Below, piece after piece: positions 54,239 to 62,986 of a DNA stretch of 64,000 nucleotides. Source of the DNA: CAZEQJ01 sp964514385 (GTDB lineage Bacteria; Bacteroidota; Bacteroidia; Cytophagales; Cyclobacteriaceae). Below the pieces are notes generated by a model. It worked only from the letters and a program-made list of their open reading frames with translations. It ran no database searches and was not told where the DNA came from. Position 1 is the stretch's first letter. Each line of letters begins with the position of its first letter. Both the position numbers and the translations under genes were made by a program. The DNA lies in the NCBI GenBank assembly GCA_964514385.1, contig CAZEQJ010000006.1:1-64000 (forward strand). The letters are read 5' to 3'.

Positions 54239-56617
54239 TTAACGTCCTAAAATTTCATCCCGCTGGTCGCCGGTGGTATCATCGCCGCGAATCATGCGAA
54301 CACCATATACCGGCCCTGCCTCACTTCTGCCGATACTTTGAATACGTACACGAACCGATGCCTTTCCATCGGTAAGTTCGGCCGGAATTTTATAAAAAAT
54401 ATCATAAAAACGATCTCCGTGAAAGCGACCCAGATTTTCATCAGCGATTTTGTTTCCATCTACCAGTATGTCAAAGCGTCGGTTTCGATTATCCTGACCG
54501 TAATAAGTAAAAACAAGCTGGTTGGTCTCTACGGCATCGACTTTCATGTCAAACTCAAAGAATCCTTCCCGTGCTGACCTGTATCTTCTGGTATTATCCT
54601 CTCGTGCAAAGGAATTTTCTTCTGTAAGGCTATGATCACGTTCGGGTTGCATTTCAAACCGCATCACGTCGACGGTTCTTGCTTCCACAGCTGCCTGAAT
54701 GGCGCGCTCTTCTGCCATTTTAGCTTCTATCTCTTTCCACTCCTCATGGTCATATACGTCCCAGTATACGCTGTAATAATCATCATAAAAATCATAAAAC
54801 GGGCGAAATTCGACATCGTGGGGCTTTCCTACATTTGCCGAAGCAAAAATATTATTTCCCCGCGGCTGAAGAAAATCAGCTACTTCATGCGCATCCGTTA
54901 CAAAGGTGGGAATACCACGGGCCGGGTCGGGTTCTTCATCTCCGACATCACCTGCGAGCATCACAGGACCATAAAAGAATGCCATACGGTTTTCATTATC
55001 GGGCATCGTACGTGCATACAGGCCCATAGGCAGGTTGAACACCAGTTCATCACCCTTTTTCCATGTCCTGGTGATGGCATAATAGCCATAATCATCGATT
55101 ACTGCATCCGTCGTTTTTCCATTGACCTCAAAAGTTATTTCCGTTTCTGCCCATTCGGGTTTGCGTATCCTAAGAGTCAATTCTTTTTTGGCTTTAGGTG
55201 ATACCGTTATTTTTACCTCATCTGACGATGGTATATCTGAATCGAGACTTATGACGGTCTCATTTTCACTCCATTGTAGCTCAGAGGGAATAAAAAGATT
55301 GACAAACAGACTTCCGTCAGCACCTCTGAAGTAGATTGATTCGCCATATTTCACATGGTTTTCCATGCCTGAGCCCACACAACAGGTAAAAGAATTATGA
55401 AAGCCTTTCCTAGCTCCCATTTTTAGTGGAACAAAATAGCATACTTCGGCATTTTCACGATCCTGTGAAGCCAGTATATGGTTGTATAATGCCCGCTCGT
55501 AATAGTCCATGTACCTGGCTGATGGGTTTACTGAAAACAGCTGCCGGGTGAGTTTGAGCATGTTGTAGGTATTGCAAGTCTCCATCGTATTGTTGGTAAG
55601 CTTGTCATTTAGTTCATCTTCCGGGCCCAGGTACTCGTAGTTGGCATTGCCTCCTGGTGCATAGGTATGGTGGTCTACCATCACATCCCAGAAGTAGGAA
55701 GAGGCTATATGATCGTATCGGTCACCTGTAATCTGATATCTGCGTGCAGCCCCGATGAGTTTCGGTACATTTGTGTTGGAATGTTTTCCAGGCATAGGGT
55801 TGAGTCTGTTTTCCAACGGGATATTGACAAATTCATCATGAAACCTGCGGGAGAGCTCCAGATATTTATCTTTACCTGTAATGGCATATGTATTGGCGAG
55901 TACTTCATTCATGCCACCATATTCACAGCGTAACATTTGCTGAAATTCATCATATGTCAATCCACGCAGCAGGTTGTATGCCCAGTCTGCTAATCCGATG
56001 TTTACCTGCAGGGCTTTTTCGTTGCCAGTATAAATATACGCATCCAGAAGACCGGCCATTTCCTTGTGAATAACATACCAGGGTGCCCATGCACCATTTA
56101 GTGAAAAGCCACCTGTACGTATATCTCCAAGTGCAACACGATACCAGAGGTCGTCACCCTGAGGAATGGCAGCGACATATCCTGTGCCCTTTTCATCCTG
56201 AGCACGTTTTAGCTCATCAACGATATAGTTTATCCTTGTCAGGGCTTCCTGATCTTTCGATGTGGCATAGTACAAGGATAATGCTGACAGGTAATGCCCC
56301 AGGGAATGTCCATTCAGGCCACTGCTTTCCCAGCTACCATATTTTTCCGCCTTCGGCTCAAGGTCTGCATCCTCGAGGTAGCCAGAAAGCAGCCGATCCG
56401 GTTCAAGCGAAAGGAGCCAGTCACGATGTGCCTCCATTGCTTGTTTAAAAATGCCCGGCTTTAGTTTTACATCTGCTATGTTAAAAGCATTTGCCTCAAT
56501 GTCTACAACCGGCTCAACCCTGAATATTTTTTCCCCATACTCAGGCACATATGACTGCGCCATAACAACCATAATGCTAGTAGTAAAGGTGATAACACTC
56601 AAAAAAATAGTCTTCAT
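54239..56617 (-). CDS. GH146 beta-L-arabinofuranosidase
   Basis: Exo-acting beta-L-arabinofuranosidase of the GH127/GH146 superfamily (formerly DUF1680); a characterised Bacteroides thetaiotaomicron member (BT0349) acts on arabinan side chains. Signal peptide MKTIFLSVITFTTSIMVVMAQ; (alpha/alpha)6 domain with WESSGLNGHSLGHYLSALSLYYA; zinc/catalytic cluster TMETCNTYNMLKL and FTCCVGSGMENHVKYGESIYF (Glu, Cys and CC ligands all present); then beta domains and a C-terminal extension of the DUF6805 type (RFDILVDGNKIADENLGRFHG). 12 bp after S9 and 10 bp before GH31. Together with the GH127 at 16326 it means two beta-arabinofuranosidases of different families in one window. Confidence 0.92.
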   Translation of the reverse strand: MKTIFLSVITFTTSIMVVMAQSYVPEYGEKIFRVEPVVDIEANAFNIADVKLKPGIFKQAMEAHRDWLLSLEPDRLLSGYLEDADLEPKAEKYGSWESSGLNGHSLGHYLSALSLYYATSKDQEALTRINYIVDELKRAQDEKGTGYVAAIPQGDDLWYRVALGDIRTGGFSLNGAWAPWYVIHKEMAGLLDAYIYTGNEKALQVNIGLADWAYNLLRGLTYDEFQQMLRCEYGGMNEVLANTYAITGKDKYLELSRRFHDEFVNIPLENRLNPMPGKHSNTNVPKLIGAARRYQITGDRYDHIASSYFWDVMVDHHTYAPGGNANYEYLGPEDELNDKLTNNTMETCNTYNMLKLTRQLFSVNPSARYMDYYERALYNHILASQDRENAEVCYFVPLKMGARKGFHNSFTCCVGSGMENHVKYGESIYFRGADGSLFVNLFIPSELQWSENETVISLDSDIPSSDEVKITVSPKAKKELTLRIRKPEWAETEITFEVNGKTTDAVIDDYGYYAITRTWKKGDELVFNLPMGLYARTMPDNENRMAFFYGPVMLAGDVGDEEPDPARGIPTFVTDAHEVADFLQPRGNNIFASANVGKPHDVEFRPFYDFYDDYYSVYWDVYDHEEWKEIEAKMAEERAIQAAVEARTVDVMRFEMQPERDHSLTEENSFAREDNTRRYRSAREGFFEFDMKVDAVETNQLVFTYYGQDNRNRRFDILVDGNKIADENLGRFHGDRFYDIFYKIPAELTDGKASVRVRIQSIGRSEAGPVYGVRMIRGDDTTGDQRDEILGR

Positions 56618-56629
56618 TGGTTCGTAAGT

Positions 56630-58903
56630 TTAATTGGCATTATCGTCATATACTTCAGACCATGATGGCGGATCCACACCGAGAAGATTCTTCACGAAGA
56701 AATCTTTACGCTTCCTTTCGCCATACTCCCCTCCGCTGGTATGCCGTGCACCGGGAATCACAACCAGCTCATGGTCTTTATTTGCCTTCACCAGTTCGTT
56801 GACAAACTGCATAGTGGTAGCCGGATCCACATTATCATCAAGTTCTCCTACGATAAGCATGATCTTACCTCCCATCTGATGGGCATTTACGATATTGGAA
56901 GAAGCAGCATAATGAGGGCCTATTTTGCCCATAAACTGCTCGTTCCACCATATTTTATCCATGCGATTGTCATGACATCCACATGAAGAAACGGCTACGT
57001 CATAAAAGTCGGAGTGGAACACAAGTGCCGCAGCTGAATTCTGTCCACCTGCTGAGGTACCGTAAATTCCGACATTCTCGGCATCCATAAATGGATATTT
57101 TTCTGCTGCTGCCTTAATCCATAATTTCCGATCCGGAAAGCCGCCATCTTTCAGGTTTTGCCAGCTAATATCATGAAAGGCTTTTGACCGGTTAGAGGTA
57201 CCCATTCCATCTATCTGCACAACAATAAATCCAAGCTCGGCCATCTGCTGATGATTCCAGTAGTAGGAACGGAATGTTTTAGGTACAAAAGAGCTGTGAG
57301 GACCGGCATATATATATTCGATTACCGGATATGTTTTTTCAGGGTCAAAGTTGGAAGGGCGCACAATAATACCCCAGATATCAGTTTTGCCATCACGGCC
57401 TTTAGCTGTAAAGACCTCAGGTGCCTGCCAGCCTGCTTGTTGAAGCTGGGTTATATCAGCCTGCTGGATTTCAGCTAGTACCTTACCGTTTTTAGTACTC
57501 CTGAGTACGACTACAGGTGGCATATCTATACGTGAATAGCGGTCAATGAAAAATTCATAGTCGTCTGAAAATTCGGCATCATGGCTGCCATCTTCGGTAG
57601 TAAGGCGTTTGAAGCCTTTGCCATTAAAACCTACTTTACAAGTATGAATAAGGTATGGATCCTGATCACTATCAAGGCCGCTGGCTTCGAAGATGATCTC
57701 ACGGTTTTCCTCATCTACATGTATGACATCCCGAACTACCCATTCGCCTTCAGTAATCTGGTTCTTTATATTCCCGGTTTCGGTATCATATAAATAAAGA
57801 TGATTCCAGCCATCCCTCTCGGAAGCCCAAATCATCTCGTTTGATTCTTCAAGGTCGTAACGGTATTTTTTACTGGAATAGTCAATAAAGGACTTGCTTT
57901 TCTCATCGACAATATCGGTCATGTTACCCTGCCTGTCGATCTTGATCACTCGGTAATTCTGATGGCCACGCTGATTGTACTCGAAGGTAAAATATCTGCC
58001 ATCCTCGCGCCAATCAAAATTATTGACACTGTATTGATCGAGTATAGGTGTAGTTGCGACCTCCAGATGTACTTTTTTTTCTATATCAAAAAGCTGTGGG
58101 TAACGCTGGGTGACACGGTCACCGGGTTTAAGGTAGTCCCTCGTCTGTAGTTTTGGTTGAAGCTGATCATCAGGTGATGACTCAATAAAATGAATTTTAC
58201 TATCCTCTCCCGGCACCATACGATAAGCCATTAGCATTCTACTGTCCGGAGACCAGCGCATACGGGATGAATAATACTCACCTGCGGTGCCATCATAGCT
58301 CAGCTGAAACTCCTCACCTGATTCTCTATTTTCGACCATTACATTATAATCAACTATACGGGCGACCCATTTTTCATCAGGTGACGCTACACCTTCCCCT
58401 TCAAGCTCATTGCTGCGTGATCCCCAGTAGCCGCGATTACCCCATCCACGATTATTTTCTTCTACTATTTCGGTGATGTCAGCTTTATAGGAATTCAGGT
58501 CTACCTTTACCTGTGCAGAATCTATACGAAATGTAGCTTCGTTGCTTTCAGGGTCTATCCCGAAATCTTCGAGGTCAAGATCTCCTGCATCAAAGTCACG
58601 ATCAAAAACTCCCTGTAATGCAGCCGCCATGCGGTTATGATCAAATGCGGGAGCCTGACTGGCATCATCTGCGTTGATCAGCATGTAAAAATCACCGTTT
58701 GGTGCATTATTAATATACCAGCACAGGTGAGAGTTTTCAATCCAGTTGAATTGTGAAGGACTGTTAAAAACTTTATCCCGGTATTTTTCACCGAGCGATA
58801 ATGCTCTCTTATAATCTTCTGCTGTGCCCTGGGCAACGGATGCAGCTGTTGTTAACAACAGAACAAAAATTGTAAATAATGCGGAAATCAAAGGTTTTTT
58901 CAT
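56630..58903 (-). CDS. S9 family prolyl oligopeptidase/dipeptidyl-peptidase IV-like
   Basis: Secreted serine peptidase of the DPP IV (S9B) branch: signal peptide, N-terminal eight-bladed propeller (residues ~50-480; ASPDEKWVARIVDYNVMVEN, WSPDSRMLMAYRMVPGEDS), and an alpha/beta hydrolase with Ser617 in GIYGTSAGGQNSAAAL, Asp in GELDDNVDP and His in IPGARHTSGGE. The Gly-x-Ser-x-Gly context and FVVQIDGMGTSNRSKAF are typical. DPP IV-type enzymes remove X-Pro/X-Ala dipeptides and so suit proline- or hydroxyproline-rich peptides. First gene of the operon with GH146 and GH31; divergent from the DUF5695-like gene across a 300-bp control region. Confidence 0.9.
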   Translation of the reverse strand: MKKPLISALFTIFVLLLTTAASVAQGTAEDYKRALSLGEKYRDKVFNSPSQFNWIENSHLCWYINNAPNGDFYMLINADDASQAPAFDHNRMAAALQGVFDRDFDAGDLDLEDFGIDPESNEATFRIDSAQVKVDLNSYKADITEIVEENNRGWGNRGYWGSRSNELEGEGVASPDEKWVARIVDYNVMVENRESGEEFQLSYDGTAGEYYSSRMRWSPDSRMLMAYRMVPGEDSKIHFIESSPDDQLQPKLQTRDYLKPGDRVTQRYPQLFDIEKKVHLEVATTPILDQYSVNNFDWREDGRYFTFEYNQRGHQNYRVIKIDRQGNMTDIVDEKSKSFIDYSSKKYRYDLEESNEMIWASERDGWNHLYLYDTETGNIKNQITEGEWVVRDVIHVDEENREIIFEASGLDSDQDPYLIHTCKVGFNGKGFKRLTTEDGSHDAEFSDDYEFFIDRYSRIDMPPVVVLRSTKNGKVLAEIQQADITQLQQAGWQAPEVFTAKGRDGKTDIWGIIVRPSNFDPEKTYPVIEYIYAGPHSSFVPKTFRSYYWNHQQMAELGFIVVQIDGMGTSNRSKAFHDISWQNLKDGGFPDRKLWIKAAAEKYPFMDAENVGIYGTSAGGQNSAAALVFHSDFYDVAVSSCGCHDNRMDKIWWNEQFMGKIGPHYAASSNIVNAHQMGGKIMLIVGELDDNVDPATTMQFVNELVKANKDHELVVIPGARHTSGGEYGERKRKDFFVKNLLGVDPPSWSEVYDDNAN

Positions 58904-58990
58904 AGGTACTACAAGTTTTCGATGGCTTTTCTACGACAGATGCAGGATCTGTAAAATAAAACTACTAACACACAGATCAAGCTGCTTTGC

Positions 58991-59154
58991 TTATTTTGAC
59001 TTTTGCTGGTACTATTTTGTCATGTTGAAAATAAGGTGCCGCAGATCAGGCCTAATTACCGTTTTTATAACCAGCCGGTTAAAATTGTATCACATGAGGT
59101 CAAAATTTATTACACGTCATCATGATGTAACGCCTAATTTTAACCCCCGTACAC
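58991..59154. promoter_or_regulatory. Divergent control region with two 21-bp spaced repeat pairs
   Basis: The 300-bp space between S9 and the DUF5695-like gene holds two pairs. On the plus strand GTTAAAATTGTATCA (59078) and GTCAAAATTTATTACA (59099) are 21 bp apart and point at the DUF5695-like gene. On the minus strand GACAAAATAG (from 59021) and GTCAAAATAA (from 59000) are also 21 bp apart and point at S9. A further inverted copy CTAATTTTAAC ends near 59153. No gene or terminator was found in the rest. Confidence 0.55.
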
Positions 59155-59203
59155 CATTAATACCAACCATAATTATCAATGTTCAACCAAAATGTAAAAT
59201 ACT

Positions 59204-61915
59204 GTGAATAAACTGGGCCTTATCTTGATTGTGACATTGTTTTCACAACTGGCATCAGCTCAACGCTGGAGCCGCATGCAGGAACAACCAAATACGCTGA
59301 ATACAGAAGCCGGGATAATGTCCTTTGATGTCGGGGACTTTAACCTTGAAATACTAAAAAGCTCCCAGACAGTGAGCAAACTGGAGCCGAAAAGTGCACC
59401 GGGTTTTGATTTCACACCAGGCGAAAGAATGGAATTTCGAGATATTGATGGTGCCTATCACCTTGGCGACATCAACCTCAGGCTTAAAACCGGTGATGGA
59501 GAGTGGTCTGATTATTCATCAGCTGCCAGCAGAAAGGATGTCATCACAATGGGTGTCAGCGGTTCACAGCTTGCTGCGGCCGATCTGGCGCCTACCTTCC
59601 CTAACGATATACCGCTTACCATCATAAGGTCATGGGAAAAAGATGAGGATGAGCTGATTCTCCGTTTTACTCTGAAAAACGAAGATCAGGAAAATGTAGA
59701 AATAGGTTCACTTGGTTTTCCAATGATATTCAACAACATTCTAACGCGTAAGTCGCTGGATGAGGCGCATACCGAAAATGTATTCTTCGATCCATATATC
59801 GGTGATGATGCCGGCTATCTGCAGGTGGTCAGGTTGCATGGCAAAGGCCCTGTTTTACTTGTACTTCCCGAAGAAAATGCAGGCTTTGAGGCGTATAACC
59901 CACTCAATGATGACCCAACACCAAGAGCTATCACCTTTGAGGGATTTCATGAGTGGATGGTACATTCGAAAGCTCATGCCGAAAGGGAATGGAAAAATGC
60001 CACTCCCTGGAATGAGCCGACCTCTGCCATATTATACCCTGGCGACGAGATTTCCTACGCCTTCAGGCTGGTGACTACACCCTCGGTAAGGGACATTGAG
60101 AAGAAACTAATAGAAGAGAACAGACCTGTGGCGGTGGGCGTACCCGGCTATGTATTGCCTCAGGATGTAGAGGGAAAGCTTTTTTTAAATTACCCTGAAT
60201 CGGTGACTTCCATAGAGGTAAATCCGGAAGGGTCGCTTACTATTGAGGAAACCGGTACCACAACAAACGGATGGAAGCAATATATGCTGAAAGGCATGAC
60301 CTGGGGAAGGTCAAGGGTTACAGTGAAATATGAAGACGGCCTTACCCAGACCATAAACTATAAGGTGATCAAAAGTGAGGAACAGGTTATTGATGATTTT
60401 GGAAATTTTCTCACCACAGAGCAGTGGTATGAAAATGCTGATGATCCCTTTGACCGCAGCCCTTCAGTAATATCGTACGACTATGAAGAAACACAACCTG
60501 TGATTCATGACAGAAGAGCCTGGATAGCCGGACTGGGAGATGAAGCTGGTTCCGGATCCTGGCTTGCCGCTATGATGAAGCAATTTATACAGCCGGACCC
60601 GGCCGAGATTAAAAAAATGGAAAGGTTTATTCACGAGACCATGTGGGGAGGCATTCAGTATAACGAGGGTCCCGAAAAATATGGTGTCAGAAAAAGCATG
60701 TACTATTATGAACCGGAACAGATGCCGGAGGGTACATATAGTGAGGATGTAAACTACAATACCTGGTCAGCCTGGAGCTATGAAGAGGCTACTTCAACCG
60801 GGCGTTCATACAATTATCCTCACGTGACAGCTGCTCATTGGGTGATGTACCGGCTTTCACGCTTTTATGATGGCCTGGTAACAGCCGAAAACTGGGGTTG
60901 GTACCTGGAAAATGCAGCTTATACTGGTATCGCAATGGTTGAACAGGCTCCCCATTATGCTCAGTTTGGGCAGATGGAGGGTACCATCTTTGTAATGCTA
61001 CTGCAAGACCTCAAGCGGGAAGGGATGACCGATCTGGCTAAACGGCTTGAGGACACTATGAAAAAACGGGCTGATTTATGGAAATCACTGAATTATCCAT
61101 TTGGGAGTGAAATGCCCTGGGATTCCACCGGCCAGGAAGAGGTATATATGTGGTCCAAGTATTTTGGGTATGACGCCAAGGCGCAGGTAACACTGAATGC
61201 CATACTAGCCTATATGCCCACCGTTCCTCACTGGGGATATAACGGCAGTGCCCGCAGATATTGGGATTTTCTTTATGGCGGTAAGCTGACCCGAATAGAG
61301 CGACAGCTACACCATTACGGGTCAGCACTGAATGCTATACCTGTGCTCACCGAATATCGGGAAAACCCGGATGATTTATATCTGCTGCGGGTAGGGTACG
61401 GAGGTGTTATGGGAGGTATAGCCAATATCACAGAGGATGGATTTGGCCCTGCAGCTTTCCACTCTTATCCTTCAACACTTAGTATTGATGGTTATTCAGG
61501 AGATTACGGCTCAGGGTTTCTGGGGTATGCAGTAAATACATCATCCTATCTTTATCAGCACCCTGAGTTTGGCTGGCTGGGTTTTGGTGGCAATGTGAAT
61601 GTGGAAGATAATAAAGTAACCCTCAATCTTACCACTGCAGCACGATCAAAGGTATTTGTAGCCCCTGCAGGTGTCTGGATCCAGGCTGAGGCAGGCAAAA
61701 TCAGTTCTGTTACCTTTGACCAGAACACCCGGCATATCGATGTCACATTTTCGCCAGCTACAGGCTATCTGGAACAGGCTTACATAAGTATTGAGCATCC
61801 TGGAGGAACACCTTTAGGATTATATACCCCTGTAAAAAACCTAAAAACAGATAAAGGATTGAGTATTGTGAAACTGGCCAAAAAAGAGACGACTATAGAA
61901 TTGAGGCCAAACTAG
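59204..61915 (+). CDS. Secreted DUF5695-like protein, putative glycan-active
   Basis: 903-residue exported protein: signal peptide MNKLGLILIVTLFSQLASA, an N-terminal beta-rich part (~30-400) and a helical part (~410-780; RAWIAGLGDEAGSGSWLAAMM, HETMWGGIQYNEGPEKYGV, YPHVTAAHWVMYRLSRFYDG, PHWGYNGSARRYWDFLYGGK) followed by a beta tail. The Trp/Tyr/His-rich helical region is like (alpha/alpha)6 glycoside-active domains; I believe it is of the DUF5695 type, with no assigned activity. GTG at 59204 is the start by signal-peptide position. It is divergent from the S9-GH146-GH31 operon and followed 130 bp later by the DapA-like gene. Confidence 0.68.
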   Translation: MNKLGLILIVTLFSQLASAQRWSRMQEQPNTLNTEAGIMSFDVGDFNLEILKSSQTVSKLEPKSAPGFDFTPGERMEFRDIDGAYHLGDINLRLKTGDGEWSDYSSAASRKDVITMGVSGSQLAAADLAPTFPNDIPLTIIRSWEKDEDELILRFTLKNEDQENVEIGSLGFPMIFNNILTRKSLDEAHTENVFFDPYIGDDAGYLQVVRLHGKGPVLLVLPEENAGFEAYNPLNDDPTPRAITFEGFHEWMVHSKAHAEREWKNATPWNEPTSAILYPGDEISYAFRLVTTPSVRDIEKKLIEENRPVAVGVPGYVLPQDVEGKLFLNYPESVTSIEVNPEGSLTIEETGTTTNGWKQYMLKGMTWGRSRVTVKYEDGLTQTINYKVIKSEEQVIDDFGNFLTTEQWYENADDPFDRSPSVISYDYEETQPVIHDRRAWIAGLGDEAGSGSWLAAMMKQFIQPDPAEIKKMERFIHETMWGGIQYNEGPEKYGVRKSMYYYEPEQMPEGTYSEDVNYNTWSAWSYEEATSTGRSYNYPHVTAAHWVMYRLSRFYDGLVTAENWGWYLENAAYTGIAMVEQAPHYAQFGQMEGTIFVMLLQDLKREGMTDLAKRLEDTMKKRADLWKSLNYPFGSEMPWDSTGQEEVYMWSKYFGYDAKAQVTLNAILAYMPTVPHWGYNGSARRYWDFLYGGKLTRIERQLHHYGSALNAIPVLTEYRENPDDLYLLRVGYGGVMGGIANITEDGFGPAAFHSYPSTLSIDGYSGDYGSGFLGYAVNTSSYLYQHPEFGWLGFGGNVNVEDNKVTLNLTTAARSKVFVAPAGVWIQAEAGKISSVTFDQNTRHIDVTFSPATGYLEQAYISIEHPGGTPLGLYTPVKNLKTDKGLSIVKLAKKETTIELRPN

Positions 61916-61956
61916 TTTTATATATACCCGAAATTAACTCAAAACTACGTTATTCA

Positions 61957-62021
61957 GTTAATATAGTGTCACTTCTTGTCAAAATTCAGGGTAATTGGTG
62001 GCGCTATCTTCTTTACTTTTG
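61957..62021 (+). promoter_or_regulatory. Activator boxes and -7 element of the DapA-like/ALDH operon
   Basis: GTTAATATAGTGTCA (61957-61971) and GTCAAAATTCAGG (from 61978) are 21 bp apart. About 22 bp further on is TACTTTTG (62014-62021), a match to the Bacteroidota -7 consensus TAnnTTTG, 24 bp ahead of the ATG at 62046. The arrangement, boxes just upstream of the -33 region, is what an AraC-type activator would need. Confidence 0.55.
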
Positions 62022-62045
62022 ATTTGTGTATAAACCCTTATTATC

Positions 62046-62975
62046 ATGAACGTAACCTGGCAAGGCGTATATCCCGCCATAACAACAAAATTCACAGAAG
62101 ATGATAACCTTGATCTTCCTCTTTTTGAAAAAAACCTGAGATATCAGCTGGAATCAGGAATTAAAGGTATAATCATTGGCGGTACTCTAGGTGAAGCTAC
62201 TGCATTAACAGATGATGAAAAAAAGCAGCTTGTTCAGTCGGCCGTCAACACGATCGGAGGTGAAGTGCCTGTACTGCTGAATATAGCCGAACAGACTACC
62301 AAAGAAGCCATTCGTCAGGCACAGCTTGCAGAAGAATACGGTGCCAGCGGGTTGATGCTGCTGCCTCCAATGCGATATAAAGCCACAGATCACGAAACTG
62401 TAGTGTATTTCAAAGACGTAGCCAGCTCAACGAGCCTGCCTATCATGATTTACAATAATCCGGTCGACTATAAAATACTTGTCACGCTGGATATGTTTGA
62501 GGAACTGGCTGCAGTTGATAACATAAAGGCGGTGAAAGATTCTACCCGCGATCTTACCAATATTACACGGATGCGCAATCGCTTTGGTGACAGATACCGG
62601 ATTATGGGTGGTGTTGATACCCTTGCACTCGAGTCGATCTTAATGGGAGCAGACGGGCTTGTGGCAGGGTTGGTTTGTGCATTCCCTGCAGAAACGGTTG
62701 CCATATTCAATCTGGCCAAAGCCGGGCGAATTGAGGAGGCCAGGGAGATCTATCGCTGGTTTATGCCATTGTCAGAATTGGATATTGATCCACAGCTTGT
62801 CCAGAATATCAAGCTAGCCGAAGTATACACCGGTATTGGCTCTGAGAATGTAAGAAAACCGCGACTTCCTTTATCAGGCAAGCGCCGACAGGAAGTAATT
62901 GAAATTATTGAATCCAGTCTGAAATCAAGACCTGAACTACCCGAATACAAAAATCTTGAATTAGCAAATATTTAA
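62046..62975 (+). CDS. DapA-family (N-acetylneuraminate lyase-like) aldolase/dehydratase; likely 1-pyrroline-4-hydroxy-2-carboxylate deaminase or L-2-keto-3-deoxyarabonate dehydratase
   Basis: TIM-barrel class I aldolase-fold enzyme. Schiff-base lysine lies in IKAVKDSTRD, catalytic tyrosine in MIYNNPVDYK, and the keto-acid-binding loop is GGTLGEATALTDDEK (GTLGE/GTTGE position). Length 309 aa is normal. In combination with the next gene it fits the last two steps to 2-oxoglutarate from trans-4-hydroxy-L-proline (deamination of 1-pyrroline-4-hydroxy-2-carboxylate) or from L-arabinose by the oxidative route (dehydration of 2-keto-3-deoxyarabonate); both produce 2-oxoglutarate semialdehyde. The window ends before other pathway genes, so the choice is open; the peptidases favour hydroxyproline, the arabinosidases favour arabinose. 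Confidence 0.85.
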   Translation: MNVTWQGVYPAITTKFTEDDNLDLPLFEKNLRYQLESGIKGIIIGGTLGEATALTDDEKKQLVQSAVNTIGGEVPVLLNIAEQTTKEAIRQAQLAEEYGASGLMLLPPMRYKATDHETVVYFKDVASSTSLPIMIYNNPVDYKILVTLDMFEELAAVDNIKAVKDSTRDLTNITRMRNRFGDRYRIMGGVDTLALESILMGADGLVAGLVCAFPAETVAIFNLAKAGRIEEAREIYRWFMPLSELDIDPQLVQNIKLAEVYTGIGSENVRKPRLPLSGKRRQEVIEIIESSLKSRPELPEYKNLELANI

Positions 62976-62986
62976 AAGCGAATCTT

